Source of the DNA: Chrysogorgia sp. JL179-B06
Lineage: Eukaryota > Cnidaria > Anthozoa > Scleralcyonacea > Chrysogorgiidae
Direction of reading: 5' to 3'
Length of the DNA stretch: 64,000 bases
NCBI GenBank assembly: GCA_035772405.1
Contig: JAYKKM010000147.1
Coordinates: forward strand, 1,883,501-1,947,500
Shown here in pieces: positions 35,130 to 45,611 of this stretch. How positions within the stretch are numbered: position 1 is the first letter of the stretch; the number at the start of each line of letters is the position of its first letter. A program made the position numbers and the translations under genes. Under the pieces are notes generated by a model. That model saw only the letters and a list, made by a program, of their open reading frames with translations, made no database searches and had not been told where the DNA came from.

Positions 35130-35460
35130 AGTTTAATCGAGTGAAATGCCAAATATTACTTGTAATATCCCAAAATCTTATCGCGGCATTACCGCACCAC
35201 TATATATACATAACTCCTGACTAGGCTCTCGGCAACGGCCTCCGTAGCTCAGTGGTCAGAGCACTGCACTAGCATCGCAGGGTCGATCGCGGGTTCAATT
35301 TCAGCCGGAAGGCCTTTATTAGTTGCATTTTTCGCAACTTGTCCCGGATTGGTCTTAAAATATATATATTCCAACACTCGAAATTTTCCTTCACTGTAAA
35401 TTCTTAGAACATGTAGTTTAATCGAGTGAAATGCCAAATATTACTTGTAATATGCCATGG
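35130..35460 (+). repeat. tRNA-derived SINE-like repeat, most complete copy
   Basis: Bounded by a direct repeat of about 45 bp (TTTAATCGAGTGAAATGCCA plus AATATTACTTGTAATAT) at 35132-35170 and 35417-35455. In between are the tRNA-like segment at 35238-35314 and the 3' body (TTGCATTTTTCGCAACTTG, CCAACACTCGAAATTTTCC). Relatives at 8392, 26646 and 46975. Confidence 0.8.
35238..35314 (+). tRNA. tRNA-Ala(AGC)-like segment within the SINE
   Basis: Starts GCCTCCGTAGCTCAGTGGTC (acceptor and D arm with A box). The anticodon stem-loop CTGCA-CTAGCAT-CGCAG, with anticodon AGC, has one mismatch in the stem. The T arm has GGGTTCAATTT (B box), and CCGGAAGGC closes the acceptor with one extra base. Part of the SINE, so a tRNA-derived promoter rather than a working tRNA gene. 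Confidence 0.55.
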
Positions 35461-35696
35461 TTATTAGTCCGCATGGCATCCTTCAAAAATTGTCTCTCAT
35501 ACGTCCTGCTGTTTTATTAGAATTGTTCAGCCAACCGGTAAACGATTAACATTGACTCGTTTTTTTTTGTAAAGGACATGTAGTGCTTGTTTAGAATTGA
35601 CAAAAAGTGGGAGGCCAAAATTCCAACAGATCATCAGGGCTATCAAAGGTGCTTAAAACATCCGAAGAGATAATTTCAAGCTCTAAACAGAAAGTA
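35461..35696. other. Unassigned, LINE-relic-like
   Basis: Between the SINE and the tandem repeat. It may continue the minus-strand LINE interrupted by the SINE, but the frames are too short to tell. Confidence 0.3.
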
Positions 35697-36040
35697 TTAA
35701 TATCGAAGTTGATTTTTTTATAAACCGTTATAACGAATAGCGTAGGCAGCACTTGTATTAGATTATACCAGAACGTTTCTGATAATAAGGTGTTGACATT
35801 ACAGAACGGATTAATATCGAAGTTTTTTTTTATATAACCCGTTATAATACGAATAGCGTAGGCAGCACTTGTATTAGATTATACCAGAACGTTTCTGATA
35901 ATAATAAGGAGTTGACATTACAGAACGGATTAATATCGAAGTTTTTTTTTATAACCCGTTATATACGAATAGCGAAGGCAGCACTTGTATTAGATTACTC
36001 CAGTACGTTTCTGATAATAAGAAGTTGACAGAACGGTAGC
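35697..36040 (+). repeat. Three tandem copies of a 113-119-bp unit
   Basis: Each unit starts ATTAATATCGAAG (35697, 35810, 35929) and holds ATAGCG-AGGCAGCACTTG and the block CAGAACGTTTCTGATAATAA. The third copy is diverged at its end. Non-coding. Confidence 0.85.
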
Positions 36041-36124
36041 CCATGTGCAACTGTGCCAAAATTAACAACTTTGTGGTTTCAACTTTGCGGTTGGTCATTC
36101 ATTGAGCTGGAGAAAATTACTGTT

Positions 36125-36308
36125 AGAAAAACAATGATTTAAATTATAATGAAACGAAGAAATGTCGTTGAAAAACTAGATTGAAAATATCAGGCTTCCC
36201 CAATTATTTCAATTATTTCAATTCCCCAATTAGGCTTCCCCAATTATTTCAATCTAGTTTTTCAACGACATTTCTTCGTTTCATTATAATTTAAATCATT
36301 GTTTTTCT
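36125..36308. repeat. Hairpin with 62-bp arms
   Basis: Left arm 36125-36186 (AGAAAAACAATGATTTAAAT...ACTAGATTGAAA) and right arm 36247-36308 are reverse complements. The loop contains repeats of GGCTTCCCCAATTATTTCAA. Confidence 0.85.
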
Positions 36309-36359
36309 ATAATAATAGAATAATATTAAAAGATATCAAAAAGCAATATTTAGGACATT

Positions 36360-36699
36360 ACAACATCTCGATTTATTAAAGACTTATTGACCGAGCGAGA
36401 GGTCTTTACGGCAAAATTATCCTCATGCCCGTGCGGTCTTTCAGGACAGCTGACCGAGCGACGAAGGAGCGAGTTCTGTGAGAAAAAGTATAGTATATAG
36501 TATATAGTATATATAGTATATAAAATAACAGTGTATGCTTGTGATGATGAATTGAAGGATAACAGTGTATGCTTATTAATAGTGTATTGGAGCCATTGTT
36601 TCGTCGACATTGATTCGGGAAGCGTCCATACGTGCGTAACGCGAGTGTCATAATTATTTTGGCAAACACAAAGAATCATGCGTTGGCAGTGTTGAAGTA
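36360..36699. repeat. Foldback-family fragments and (TATAG)n
   Basis: GACTTATTGACCGAGCGAGA and GGTCTTTACGGCAA are shared with the repeat at 52370-52560. A short TATAGTATATAG array lies at 36489-36522. No gene recognised. Confidence 0.45.
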
Positions 36700-36844
36700 A
36701 TATATGAAACACAAGGAAGAGTGTTTCATCAGGATATCCACACACCGAGACGTTTGTTGAAAACCGTGGCGAATCCGAGGTTTTTTAACAAACTTCAAGG
36801 TGTTTGGATATCCTGCTGAAACACTCTTCCGAGTGTTTCATATT
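36700..36844. repeat. Hairpin with about 58-bp arms
   Basis: Left arm AATATATGAAACAC...AGAGTGTTTCATCAGGATAT...TTTGTT (36700-36757); right arm 36786-36844 is its imperfect complement, ending GAGTGTTTCATATT. Foldback MITE. Confidence 0.8.
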
Positions 36845-37349
36845 AGATCTCAAACAAATCAGTATTTTAAGAAAAAATCTAGGTGAAAATTGGCTTAATT
36901 TATGTTATTTCTTACCACCGTCTCGGTGCTGATTTCCTTTGTTTTCGGCTCATGAATTATTAATGAGTTTGAGATGTACATATAAAAAACTCTAAACGGT
37001 TGATGTACTACTTCTTCCAAAATAGTGTGTAGGAGGTCTAACTTTGAAGTAGCCTCGCTACGGGAGGTTGTTAAAAATATAAACGCAAAATGAAACAATG
37101 AAGCATGCATATTTTAATTGGACAGCGACGATGTGAAATTTAACGATAAATATATTAATATAATATAATACAATACACCCCTTTTAAGAGAAATATAAAA
37201 TAAAAAGGTAAAAACGTGCTATCAATTCAGGTGTAGGTGCAAGGTAAACATGTGAATCGTGGTGCTGGGATTAACTGCAGGGATTCCATTTGTTTACTGT
37301 TTTTGTGGCCATGCATTTTCGATAAATTGGCTCAAAGACAACATTCCGT
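36845..37349. other. Unassigned non-coding stretch
   Basis: No gene or repeat recognised. Confidence 0.3.
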
Positions 37350-37496
37350 ATGTCAGATTCTAGAGGACAGTTTATCTGGATGGTGATGTTGTTGTTAACC
37401 GTTGCTATTCTTCAGTACGGCATTGTATATTCTTATTTTAATGTTTATGGTGTCGTCTTAATGGAGGCCAAATTAAACTTTGTGTCTTTCCAAAAG
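37350..37496 (+). CDS. Possible exon with first transmembrane segment of an MFS/monocarboxylate-transporter-like protein
   Basis: ATG, then a short polar start, then a hydrophobic helix (FIWMVMLLLTVAILQYG), then IVYSYFNVYGVVLM. Its order of residues resembles the first helix of SLC16-type transporters (W-V....YG..YSF.V). The frame passes a possible donor, AAAAG|GTGGAG, at about 37496. No following exon found within reach, and the resemblance is limited to 40 residues, so this is a hypothesis. Confidence 0.25.
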
Positions 37497-37556
37497 GTGG
37501 AGCCGTCCCCTTATGAGAGGTATCCCTTTAATAGAGTCATAAATCATAGTATTTAA

Positions 37557-38270
37557 TGAACATCATTGGGCAAAAATGTAATGCCAACGAAAGGTGTCAC
37601 CTTACTGACTATGTGTACCAAAGTGTAGGCTCGACTGTACCGCGAGAGCATAGCATAGTACAGTTATATATAATAAAATTTAATAAGAATAAATATGAAA
37701 GCTGCTAAGTTCTCAAAAGAAATGGATATAATGAAAGAAGAATAAAATACTTATTCATGGACATAAGTACACTCTTACTTAAGTATTTTTCGACACATTG
37801 GAGTTCTCTTCTTTCTCCTTTTCATATTAAAAGTTATTATGAATATTTTTCAAACACAACCACAAGTAGTTATAACTTGTTGATACGCAAGGAGTTATAT
37901 ACAAACTTTTCGTTAGAAATGGATCCTGCCGCGGCGAGATTATCACCCTCGCTTGCGAGGGGACTATTTTTTGCCATAAATTGTTTTGCAGTACCATTGT
38001 TTTGCATTCCTGCGACATACATCATGTATATCACGCTCTGTAGAGAGTACTTTAAATGATGAGTGTCACAGTGAGGGTCTTTTTCATGCGCGCGTGTGTT
38101 ATTGTTTTCATACGGGAACGTTGTCAACTTGCCATAATATTAAATATATAGCTGCATTCTATTTTCAACATTTCTAGATTCCAACATGGCTTTCAGATTA
38201 AATACATGTAATTCAGTGACAGAGCTTATAAAGAACCATTCGTAAAAGGATTTACTGAAAAAAAATGCAG
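37557..38270. other. Unassigned; one 100-codon frame without known relatives
   Basis: A plus-strand frame at 37757-38059 has a hydrophobic C-terminal half (GLFFAINCFAVPLFCIPATY). It has no splice or family support. It could be a membrane-protein exon or chance. Confidence 0.2.
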
Positions 38271-38274
38271 CTAA

Positions 38275-41130
38275 GGGACCGGTCATACCCTTTCACTCTG
38301 TAACAAGCTGAATGAGTTCCAAGCTTTGGTATTTGGGAGAAGTCTTGACATTGTTGCTGTTACAGAAACTTGGTTGAGGTCCGACATACATGACAATGAA
38401 ATTTTACCAGGGAATCGATATACAATTTTTCGTCGTGATCGTGCTGATGGGCGGCGTGGGGGTGGAGTTCTCTTGGCCGTCAAATCTAACATATTAAGTT
38501 TCAGGAGACGTGAAATAGAGCCTGTAGATGCTGAAATTCTTGCTTGTGAATTGCTTCCGTCAAATGCGAGAAAACTAACTTTATGTGTCTGTTACAGACC
38601 TCCTGATTTTACCAATTTTAACGATTCTTTTGCCTTGTTATTGGCGCAGTTACATGCTGATGACAGTGATAGATCCCGCTCGTATTTTATTGGAGACTTT
38701 AACTATCCTCATATTAATTGGAATACAACTACAGATCTTCATGACACTGGAATTGCTGCTGATTTCTGTCACTTGATTAATTCGTACTTTTTAACTCAAT
38801 TAGTTGATGAACCTACTAGATACACCGATAATATTCAAAAATCCTCGAATGAAATTAATATTTCCAACACTTCGATTTTGGATTTGATATTATGTGAGTG
38901 TCCGGATGACGTCTCTGAACTGATTGTTGCACATGATATTCTTGATTCTGATCACCTTGTTATTAATTTTTATATCGTAACTAAAGTGAGACGCCTTCGA
39001 CAAACAAGGCGTGTCACCTACAATTTTAAAAATGCTAATTTTGATGGAATGCGGCAGGCGTTTCGTGGCATCACTTGGGACGATGTTTTACTTGACAATG
39101 ATGACATCAACAATAGCTTGGAGAAATGGCAAAAAACGTTCTATTCAATTGTAGACCAATTCGCAATGAAGAAACGCGTTAATTGTGTTAATCGGCCACC
39201 TTGGGTGGACAAAGAAATCGTCTCACTACTTAGGAAAAACAATATTATAAGACGTAAGGCTAAATCTCGTGATACAGATTATCAGTGGTCTAGATTTCGT
39301 CGCATGCGTGCTGAGATCAAGAAATTAATTAAGTACAAGAAGAAACTTTACATTAGTAATCTTGGTCTGTCCTTGAGAACCAATCCCAAGCGTTTCTGGT
39401 CTTACTATAAAGCCATAAATAAGTCTAGCAGAATTCCTAATGTCGTATCCTATGGTGATGTAACTGCTACTGATTCTCGATCTAAGGCCGATTTATTTAA
39501 TGCTTATTTTCATTCTGTCTTTAGTCCTTTAGACGATCATGCTGACACCTCCTCTTTGCCTACACTTAATTATAATCTGACTTCACCTTGTCTCTCAAAT
39601 ATAGTACTACAGCGTGAGGATGTCCTCAAGGCACTTCAGTCTTTAGATATTCATAAGGCTAGCTGTGGCATCCCTTCGAGGCTTTTAAAGGAGTGTGCCG
39701 ATACTATCGCTACTCCTTTGACTAGATTATTCAATAAATCCCTTAGTATGGGTGAATTTCCGACTCAGTGGAAAGATGCCAACTTAGTGCCAATACATAA
39801 AGCAAGTAGAAAAGCTGTAGTAGCCAACTATAGAGGTATTTCCCTGTTGGATCAGCTGTCCAAATTGTTGGAAAGGGGTGTTTTTGGTGAAACGTTTAGC
39901 TTTATTTCGCACAATCTCACTAATTGGCAACACGGCTTTTTCCCTGGACGTTCTAGTGTTACACAACTTACTCAAGTTGTTCACTTACTCGCTCAAGCAT
40001 TGGATAACAAACAACAAGTTGACCTAGTATATCTTGACTTCTCTAAGGCATTTGATCGTGTGCCCCATTCTAAACTTCTTTATAAGCTCAACGTTATGGG
40101 TATTCGGGACCCATTGCTTTCTTGGTTCCGTAGCTACCTTTCTCAGAGGCGCCACCGTGTTGTTCTTGATGGATTTTCTTCTGAATGGCTGCCTGTAACA
40201 TCAGGTGTTCCTCAAGGTTCGGTCCTCGGACCGCTTCTGTTCCTTATATACATCAACGATATGGCTGATGCAATCACTCAGGGATCGCACTTACCCTTAT
40301 TCGCTGATGACTCGAAGTGTTTTCAAGTTATTTTCAGCAATACTGACCAAGATAAACTCCAGGAAGATCTTAATGCTCTGTACAATTGGTCTATCACCTG
40401 GGGAATGGAGTTTAATGTCGATAAGTGTAAGGTGCTGAGAGTTGTTAGAACTCGTACAATTTATGATCGTCAGTACTATTTGGGTTCTAAACAGCTGTCT
40501 GTTGTTCAGAGTGAGAAAGATCTTGGAGTATGGCTTACTACTACTCTCAACTGGAACACCCATACTGATCATGTAGTTGCTAAGGCCCAAAGGATGCTTG
40601 GTCTATTGTATCGGACTTCGAGAGACATTGATGATCACACCGTTAAGCGTTTACTATATTTCACCTGGGTGAGGTCAACACTTGAATATGCTAGTCCAGT
40701 ATGGTCTCCATACAAGAAACGTAACATGAACAAAATTGAGCAGGTGCAGCGCCGCGCCTCTCGGCTTATTTTAGGTCGTGAAGTAGATTACAAGAACAGG
40801 CTTGAACAACTTCAGCTTCTTCCTCTGTACATGCGTAGGGAAATCACAGATCTTGTCTTCCTTTTTAAAATGATTCATGGCTTAGTAGACATGCCACGTG
40901 GTTTAATTTCTTGGAGAAGTACGGGTCGTTGTCTGCGTAATATTGATGACTTGACTCTTATAGTACCTTATGCCCGTACAGATGTCTTTAAGTGTTCTTA
41001 TTTCGTTCGTGTCACTAGGCTCTGGAACTCTCTCCCATACTCTATACGTGGCATTAACACCTTGTCGTTTTTTAAGAGGCTACTTTCTCAGCATTATTTC
41101 AAACTTTTTCCTGTTGCTTTTAATCCATAG
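38275..41130 (+). CDS. LINE ORF2 protein: endonuclease plus reverse transcriptase, open over its full remaining length
   Basis: An uninterrupted frame of about 950 codons follows the in-frame stop at 38272. No ATG is at its start; the first residues (SLCNKLNEFQAL) are already within the endonuclease, so the copy is 5'-truncated there. Endonuclease motifs: VAVTETWL, RRGGGVLLAV, CYRPPDF, GDFNYPHINW, DLILCE, SDHLVI. RT motifs: DANLVPIHK, ANYRGISLLDQLSKLLER, YLDFSKAFDRVPH, SGVPQGSVLGPLLFLIYIND, LFADDSK (FADD codons 40300-40311), KDLGVWL. The C-terminal region has QVQRRASRLIL and RLWNSLP. No frameshift or stop up to 41128-41130. It makes cDNA at a nicked target site (target-primed reverse transcription). 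Clade: Jockey/CR1 group, not resolved further. Confidence 0.93.
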   Translation, partial: GTGHTLSLCNKLNEFQALVFGRSLDIVAVTETWLRSDIHDNEILPGNRYTIFRRDRADGRRGGGVLLAVKSNILSFRRREIEPVDAEILACELLPSNARKLTLCVCYRPPDFTNFNDSFALLLAQLHADDSDRSRSYFIGDFNYPHINWNTTTDLHDTGIAADFCHLINSYFLTQLVDEPTRYTDNIQKSSNEINISNTSILDLILCECPDDVSELIVAHDILDSDHLVINFYIVTKVRRLRQTRRVTYNFKNANFDGMRQAFRGITWDDVLLDNDDINNSLEKWQKTFYSIVDQFAMKKRVNCVNRPPWVDKEIVSLLRKNNIIRRKAKSRDTDYQWSRFRRMRAEIKKLIKYKKKLYISNLGLSLRTNPKRFWSYYKAINKSSRIPNVVSYGDVTATDSRSKADLFNAYFHSVFSPLDDHADTSSLPTLNYNLTSPCLSNIVLQREDVLKALQSLDIHKASCGIPSRLLKECADTIATPLTRLFNKSLSMGEFPTQWKDANLVPIHKASRKAVVANYRGISLLDQLSKLLERGVFGETFSFISHNLTNWQHGFFPGRSSVTQLTQVVHLLAQALDNKQQVDLVYLDFSKAFDRVPHSKLLYKLNVMGIRDPLLSWFRSYLSQRRHRVVLDGFSSEWLPVTSGVPQGSVLGPLLFLIYINDMADAITQGSHLPLFADDSKCFQVIFSNTDQDKLQEDLNALYNWSITWGMEFNVDKCKVLRVVRTRTIYDRQYYLGSKQLSVVQSEKDLGVWLTTTLNWNTHTDHVVAKAQRMLGLLYRTSRDIDDHTVKRLLYFTWVRSTLEYASPVWSPYKKRNMNKIEQVQRRASRLILGREVDYKNRLEQLQLLPLYMRREITDLVFLFKMIHGLVDMPRGLISWRSTGRCLRNIDDLTLIVPYARTDVFKCSYFVRVTRLWNSLPYSIRGINTLSFFKRLLSQHYFKLFPVAFNP

Positions 41131-41390
41131 TTTTTGCTGTTTTCGTATAATTTCGTTATGTCTTACTCTTTGATTTCATATTAATGTTATATGTTATTTG
41201 TATTTGTAAAGGGTGACCAATCCTGAGGGAATCTTGAATTCTGTTTTTGGTTAACCCTAATACATTCAATTTTTAGTTATAATACTGTAATTGATATGTA
41301 TTATAAATTCTAATAAAATAAATAAAAAATAAATAATTTAAAAAAAATTTTAATAAAAAAATTTAAATAAAATAAAATTATTTAAAAAAA
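38275..41390 (+). mobile_element. Non-LTR retrotransposon, 5'-truncated, recent insertion
   Basis: Comprises the ORF2 frame, a 3' UTR of about 180 bp and a tail of AATAAA-type repeats (about 41314-41390). The tail runs directly into the MITE-like repeat at 41385-41837, whose left end is missing, suggesting that the LINE landed at or in that repeat. Confidence 0.85.
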
Positions 41391-41837
41391 ATTTTACCCA
41401 ACCAAATTAAGATCAGAAATTTAACCGACCCAACCATTTATGGTTAAAGAAAATCTTTTACCCAACCCAAGGCCAAGAAGAAAAAAGTTAGATAAACCCA
41501 AATCCCAGCATATCGTCGATACAAGTTTTAATACTGTAACTTTTAGATTATTATCTCCCTATACAGAGCAGGAATCCAAGGAAAAAAAGAGAGGAATACA
41601 ATAACAAAAGCTAATGTACAATGATGACTAAGGAAAACTAGAGAAGATAATAAAATTTTAAATAATGAACTCTTAATTTTTTATGTATATAGTCATGAAA
41701 CTTTTGCTACCCAACCCTTCAGAGAAGTCATTATATTTTTACCAACCATTTAGATCTTAGAATTTTCAGTTGCCCAACCATTTTCTCTTCGGCCCCCACC
41801 CCGGCCATAAATAATGACCGTTCCCTAACCAACCTTG
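41385..41837. repeat. MITE-like element, copy 2 (left end lost)
   Basis: Matches 23550-23985 over its length: AAGATCAGAAATTTAACCGA, AAAGAAAATCTTTTACCCAA, CAGAGCAGGAATCCAAGGAA, and the end CCATAAATAATGACCG. The left TIR is replaced by the LINE tail. Confidence 0.75.
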
Positions 41838-41984
41838 AACAGTCGACTTCAGAGCTGACATATTAGAACAATATTTTCTACATTAGCAATCAAGAGTTGC
41901 AACAAATAGCTAGTATAAATATTCAGTTTAATATATTATCACTTTTCAAAATTAGGTTATATCGTAGTATGCTTCGCACACCAA

Positions 41985-42090
41985 TTGAATGCGGGGGGTT
42001 AGGGTTAGGAAAACACTTAAGGCGGGGGGTTAGGATTAGGAAAACACTTAAGGCGGGGGTTATAGGATTAAGGGTTGGATTAGGGTGTCT
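41985..42090 (+). repeat. GC-rich 28-bp repeat with TTAGGG-like units
   Basis: Three copies of GCGGGGGGTTAGGGTTAGGA plus AAACACTTAAG with degeneration. A related short stretch is at 24904-24960 (GGCGGGGGTTAGGATTAAAC). Interstitial minisatellite; not a telomere. Confidence 0.75.
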
Positions 42091-42342
42091 ATTTTAATAT
42101 AACATGAAGTTTTACCAATTGCTGCGCGAAACATGACAATAGCACCCAAAATTACAAAGTAGCACATTTACTTAAAGGGGATTCCCAAGATACTGACGCA
42201 TTATAAAGCGAACTCACTAGTCGGCCCATGAAATGGCCGCCGTGAGCGCGCAATGCATGACCCTGACACTCATCCTTTAAGACTACTAAACTTACTTGCG
42301 AAGTACGATGGGACAGGACTCGCTATTACTAAACAAATAATT
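42091..42342. other. Unassigned non-coding stretch
   Basis: No feature recognised. Confidence 0.3.
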
Positions 42343-43870
42343 TCTCAACGCAGCCAGGTGATAAATCAGACATAGTTTGACGCTACTCTGGCTGAAAAGT
42401 TTTTGAACGTAACTTTAAAAGTTACCCAACGTTTCGACACTCCAATCTAGTGTCTTAATCAGGGGTGATCGTTGCCATGTTGGGATCCTTATTTACACCC
42501 TCATATAAGAACCGATGATGACGTTATCTATTAACAAGATGCAAATAAGCTTCTGGAGTAACCCACCGTCATCGTGATTCAATGGGGAGTGGGCGCAATT
42601 AATATGCCAAGCCTCCCGCTTTGACGGTACCGCGGAGTAGTGGTAATATTTTGGAATTTTTCCACGCAATCTCATGGTTGGTTACGCACGCGTGTTCCGA
42701 CAAACCAGAATTTTACTTTTTTGAAAAAAACACCTTTTGGTGTTCGTTTAAACGCGCACGAAACTGACGTTTAGTCTGACCGATGTACTCCTGATAACAG
42801 TTATTGCACGCAATGCAATAAATAGCTTCTTTCCTCTGCTCCTTCGCAATACGATGAGGTTTTGCAAAAATATTATCCAATGTGAAGAAAGGTTTTTGAG
42901 CAACTTTTACGTTGAAACTACCCAAGATACTTTTAATTGGTTCCGTAAGCTCTTGATTATACGGAACAAACGCAAATCCCATTCGGTATAACCGGTTTTA
43001 ATCATATTTTTAGAAAATCATTATTTGAGGAATACAAAGGTATGCCTTGAGCTCTCAAAAACAATGTTCTAGGAACGAACTTCTTATTGCATATGCCTTA
43101 TTTGGTGAGAATCAAATAAAAGATATTTGTCAGTGTTTAAAAAGGTGCAGTGCTGCCGAAATAGTATATAAGTTGCCCTTCGTTATTAAAGAGTAACGTG
43201 ACCACAACTACACGTTTTGTCAGTGTGTGTTGGTTTTCGATTACAGCAGTTTCTAATTTCTTGTGGTCTGTTCGTTTGACGACTGAATCCAAAAATGATA
43301 ACCATTCATTATTTTCACGTTCTCCTTTTAATTGAATTGAAGGCTCTATATTGAGCTCAAGTCGTTCAACTAAGAATTTCCACTTCTTCTTGGATACCGT
43401 GGACATGACATCATCGACGTATCGTTTCCAAAACCAAGGCTTCATTGGCGCGAACAGCGCGCTAATGCTCTTTGCTCAGTGTCTTCCATCACTAAATTAT
43501 CAATGACAGCATGAGAAACGGGCCGGTGAACCACCAAAACTCAGACAAACAAACCTAAGATTCCTAACGACTCTATTGTTTGGAATGCAAGAATTTATAG
43601 CAAACTCAGACAAACACACATACTGACGTCATTACCGCACTTCGCTGAGTATTGGTGACAAAACCTGTGCCAAATGACTCAATGTGAATAAGTCGGAGAA
43701 TTGATGAATGAGACAATATAGGTCTCGAAGGAATTCCCTTTTTGTGAATTTTTGGTAAGCCGTAAAATTGTGGGGATAGCTCATCGCTCTATATGCAAAC
43801 TTTTCAATTTTACCAGCTAACATTTTGTTTAACTTTCTTTGGAATTTACTAATCGGAACGGATGGCATAA
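42343..43870 (-). pseudogene. Penelope-like element family B (RT, GIY-YIG and 3' pLTR), decayed
   Basis: Minus strand, N to C: FQRKLNKML...FTKREFLRDLYCL (43868-43632; RT upstream part); WKRYVDDVMS with the RT active-site YVDD codons at 43410-43421 (43445-43137); then SILGSFNV, TLDNIFAKPH and the GIY-YIG domain IYCIACNNCYQEYIGQTKRQ...RLNEHQKV (42982-42713). The 3' region 42343-42700 is the pLTR with a hammerhead-like motif and is shared with the two arms at 55013-55905. Several gaps and frame changes between blocks, so the copy is not functional. PLE proteins copy RNA at nicks made by the GIY-YIG nuclease. Confidence 0.88.
42426..42466 (-). ncRNA. Hammerhead motif of PLE family B, core mutated
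   Basis: Minus strand: CCC-CTGATTA-A-GACACTA...GGAGTGTC-GAAAC-GTTGGG. Stem II and the GAAACGTT half are kept. The core has T in place of the invariant G of CUGANGA, so cleavage should be lost. Confidence 0.65.
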
Positions 43871-45120
43871 TAGAATATTGGTGTTTCTATCATCCGATGC
43901 CAAAGGCAGAGGCAAATAACTGGTCGCGAGATACTGACAAATCATGATATTTTGCGACAGACGAATTCAATAATTGATTTATTATTCAATAATAAAGGTT
44001 TATCACTTGTTTTTGCCTCCAAAATACTTTCAATTTCGTCCTCCGACAGCTGAGGTAATTTTGTAATTTTGTTAGCTGCCATAATTTTGTTCTCATGAAA
44101 ACAAACAAAAATTATTTGAAACAGCTGTTGCTAGTGCCCATGCTCAGAAAATTATTTTCAATCAATTATTTGCAGGTAAACTAACCAATCAAAATTCAGG
44201 ATAGAAACAAAGTGAACGATAATTTAACATACTTGCGGCAGATAAATACTGGGAGATGATCTGCAAGACCAATATTTGGCACTCGGCAATATTTGAAATA
44301 AACTTCCAAACAGGTGTTACCGAATGGCCTTGTCACTACAGAAGCTAGTTGAGTCATATCCATACTTTTACTCGATCAGCAATGTAAGCTCTATCTTTCC
44401 TATCTTAGACCGGGATGGGATACCGAATCCGGCTTTAAAGGCTTAAGAAAAGTTTCTATTAAAAATAGAATATCATGTTCTTAGATATATACTAAGTAAG
44501 AGTTTCATCTATTCGAACTTTGCGTCCGTGAGATGGTTTATATTCCATTGACCGATTTTTAGCCCTTTGTCAGGCAGCTTCGCTTTCCCTATGTTGTCCT
44601 CCAAACTGCCAGAATTATCTCACTCAACCTTAAACGCTTCTAGATCATTAATGCACAACAATAAACATAGCAAAAAGTAATAATATCAGAGCCCTAAAAA
44701 ATGCCGCCATCTTGTCTAGAACACCATATAAATATGGTTATAATATGATAGTGGCCATGTGCAGGGGCGTATGCAGGGGTCGGAGGTGCGATCACACCCC
44801 TTTTGGATCGAATAGCGGAGCACACGGATGACGTAGGTTGTTCACATTTACCATTAAATCTAAGTCCTAAACAATAGGAAATGAATCATTTGGGAATTCT
44901 TCAGACTCAATTTTTGTTTGTTTGTCCGAATTTTGGGTTTAAAAATAGAATTTCTGCGCTACTCTATTAGCAACAAAATTATACAAACACATTTACATTC
45001 CTGTAAAAACCTTGACTTTTTGTAAAACAAACAATTCAAATTAAAAGCGTTTTCAGACTTTCAGTGTATAACATGTCGGTTGCTACACCGACAAGTTGCT
45101 ACAAGTTAAGTTATTTGCTA
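43871..45120. other. Unassigned stretch with repeat debris
   Basis: 43880-43990 resembles the foldback family of 3352 (ATCCGATGCCAAAGGCAGAGGC, ATTCAATAATTG). 44762-44830 contains GTGCAGGGGCGTATGCAGGG, a hAT-MITE-type end. The remainder has no recognisable gene. Confidence 0.4.
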
Positions 45121-45124
45121 TTTT

Positions 45125-45605
45125 TACAGTCGATCCGCAAACAAAAGGTCCAATATTCAAGGGAATCATGCGATAGTAAAGCGATAAGAGACAAAAACTT
45201 GAAAAGGAATGAAAGTGCATGAGCTATAATAATAAAGTTCCTAGTCGCAAACTAAAATAACAAAAAAACGTGTAGGAAAATAAATAAAAGAAAAACGTTC
45301 GTTAAGGCCATGGGGATGTGTGGTTCCAAGTTTAAAAATGAGCTGCTCTTGCTGTTTGCGGATATCGTTACCACCTAAGATTGGAAGGATGGCACAGACT
45401 TTCACGTCTGAAACCAAATGGTTAGAGCTGTTGAAATGGCGGGCTACAGGTTTGTCAACATCATTGTTACGTTTCTCCGCGGAAAAAAGATGTTCAGCAA
45501 ACCTGTCTGAAAGGCGTCGCCCAGTTTCACCGATGTAGATTTTAGGGCATTTATCGCAAGAAATGCAATAAATGATGTTGATAAATGATCGCAAAAAATG
45601 CGATA
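45125..45605 (-). pseudogene. Penelope-like element family A: GIY-YIG domain and 3' region
   Basis: Minus-strand frame 45594-45241: CISCDKCPKIYIGETGRRLS, DRFAEHLFS, ARHFNSSNHLV, EQLIFKLGTTHPHGLNERFS. Complete GIY-YIG core with the CxxC finger; no RT upstream because the Ty3/gypsy fragment begins at about 45612. The 3' untranslated part (45125-45235) matches the family A ends at 4020-4230 and 16790-16905. Confidence 0.85.
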
Positions 45606-45611
45606 AATGAT

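Noticed and set aside
35238..35314. Functional tRNA-Ala gene
   Set aside because: Anticodon-stem mismatch, an extra acceptor base, and it is embedded in a multi-copy SINE body; better read as a SINE promoter.
35697..36040. CRISPR-like or gene-cluster repeat
   Set aside because: Three 113-119-bp direct units without spacers; a simple tandem duplication.
41985..42090. TTAGGG-like repeats, possible telomere
   Set aside because: Only a few units embedded in a 28-bp GC-rich repeat, with ordinary sequence on both sides; an interstitial minisatellite.
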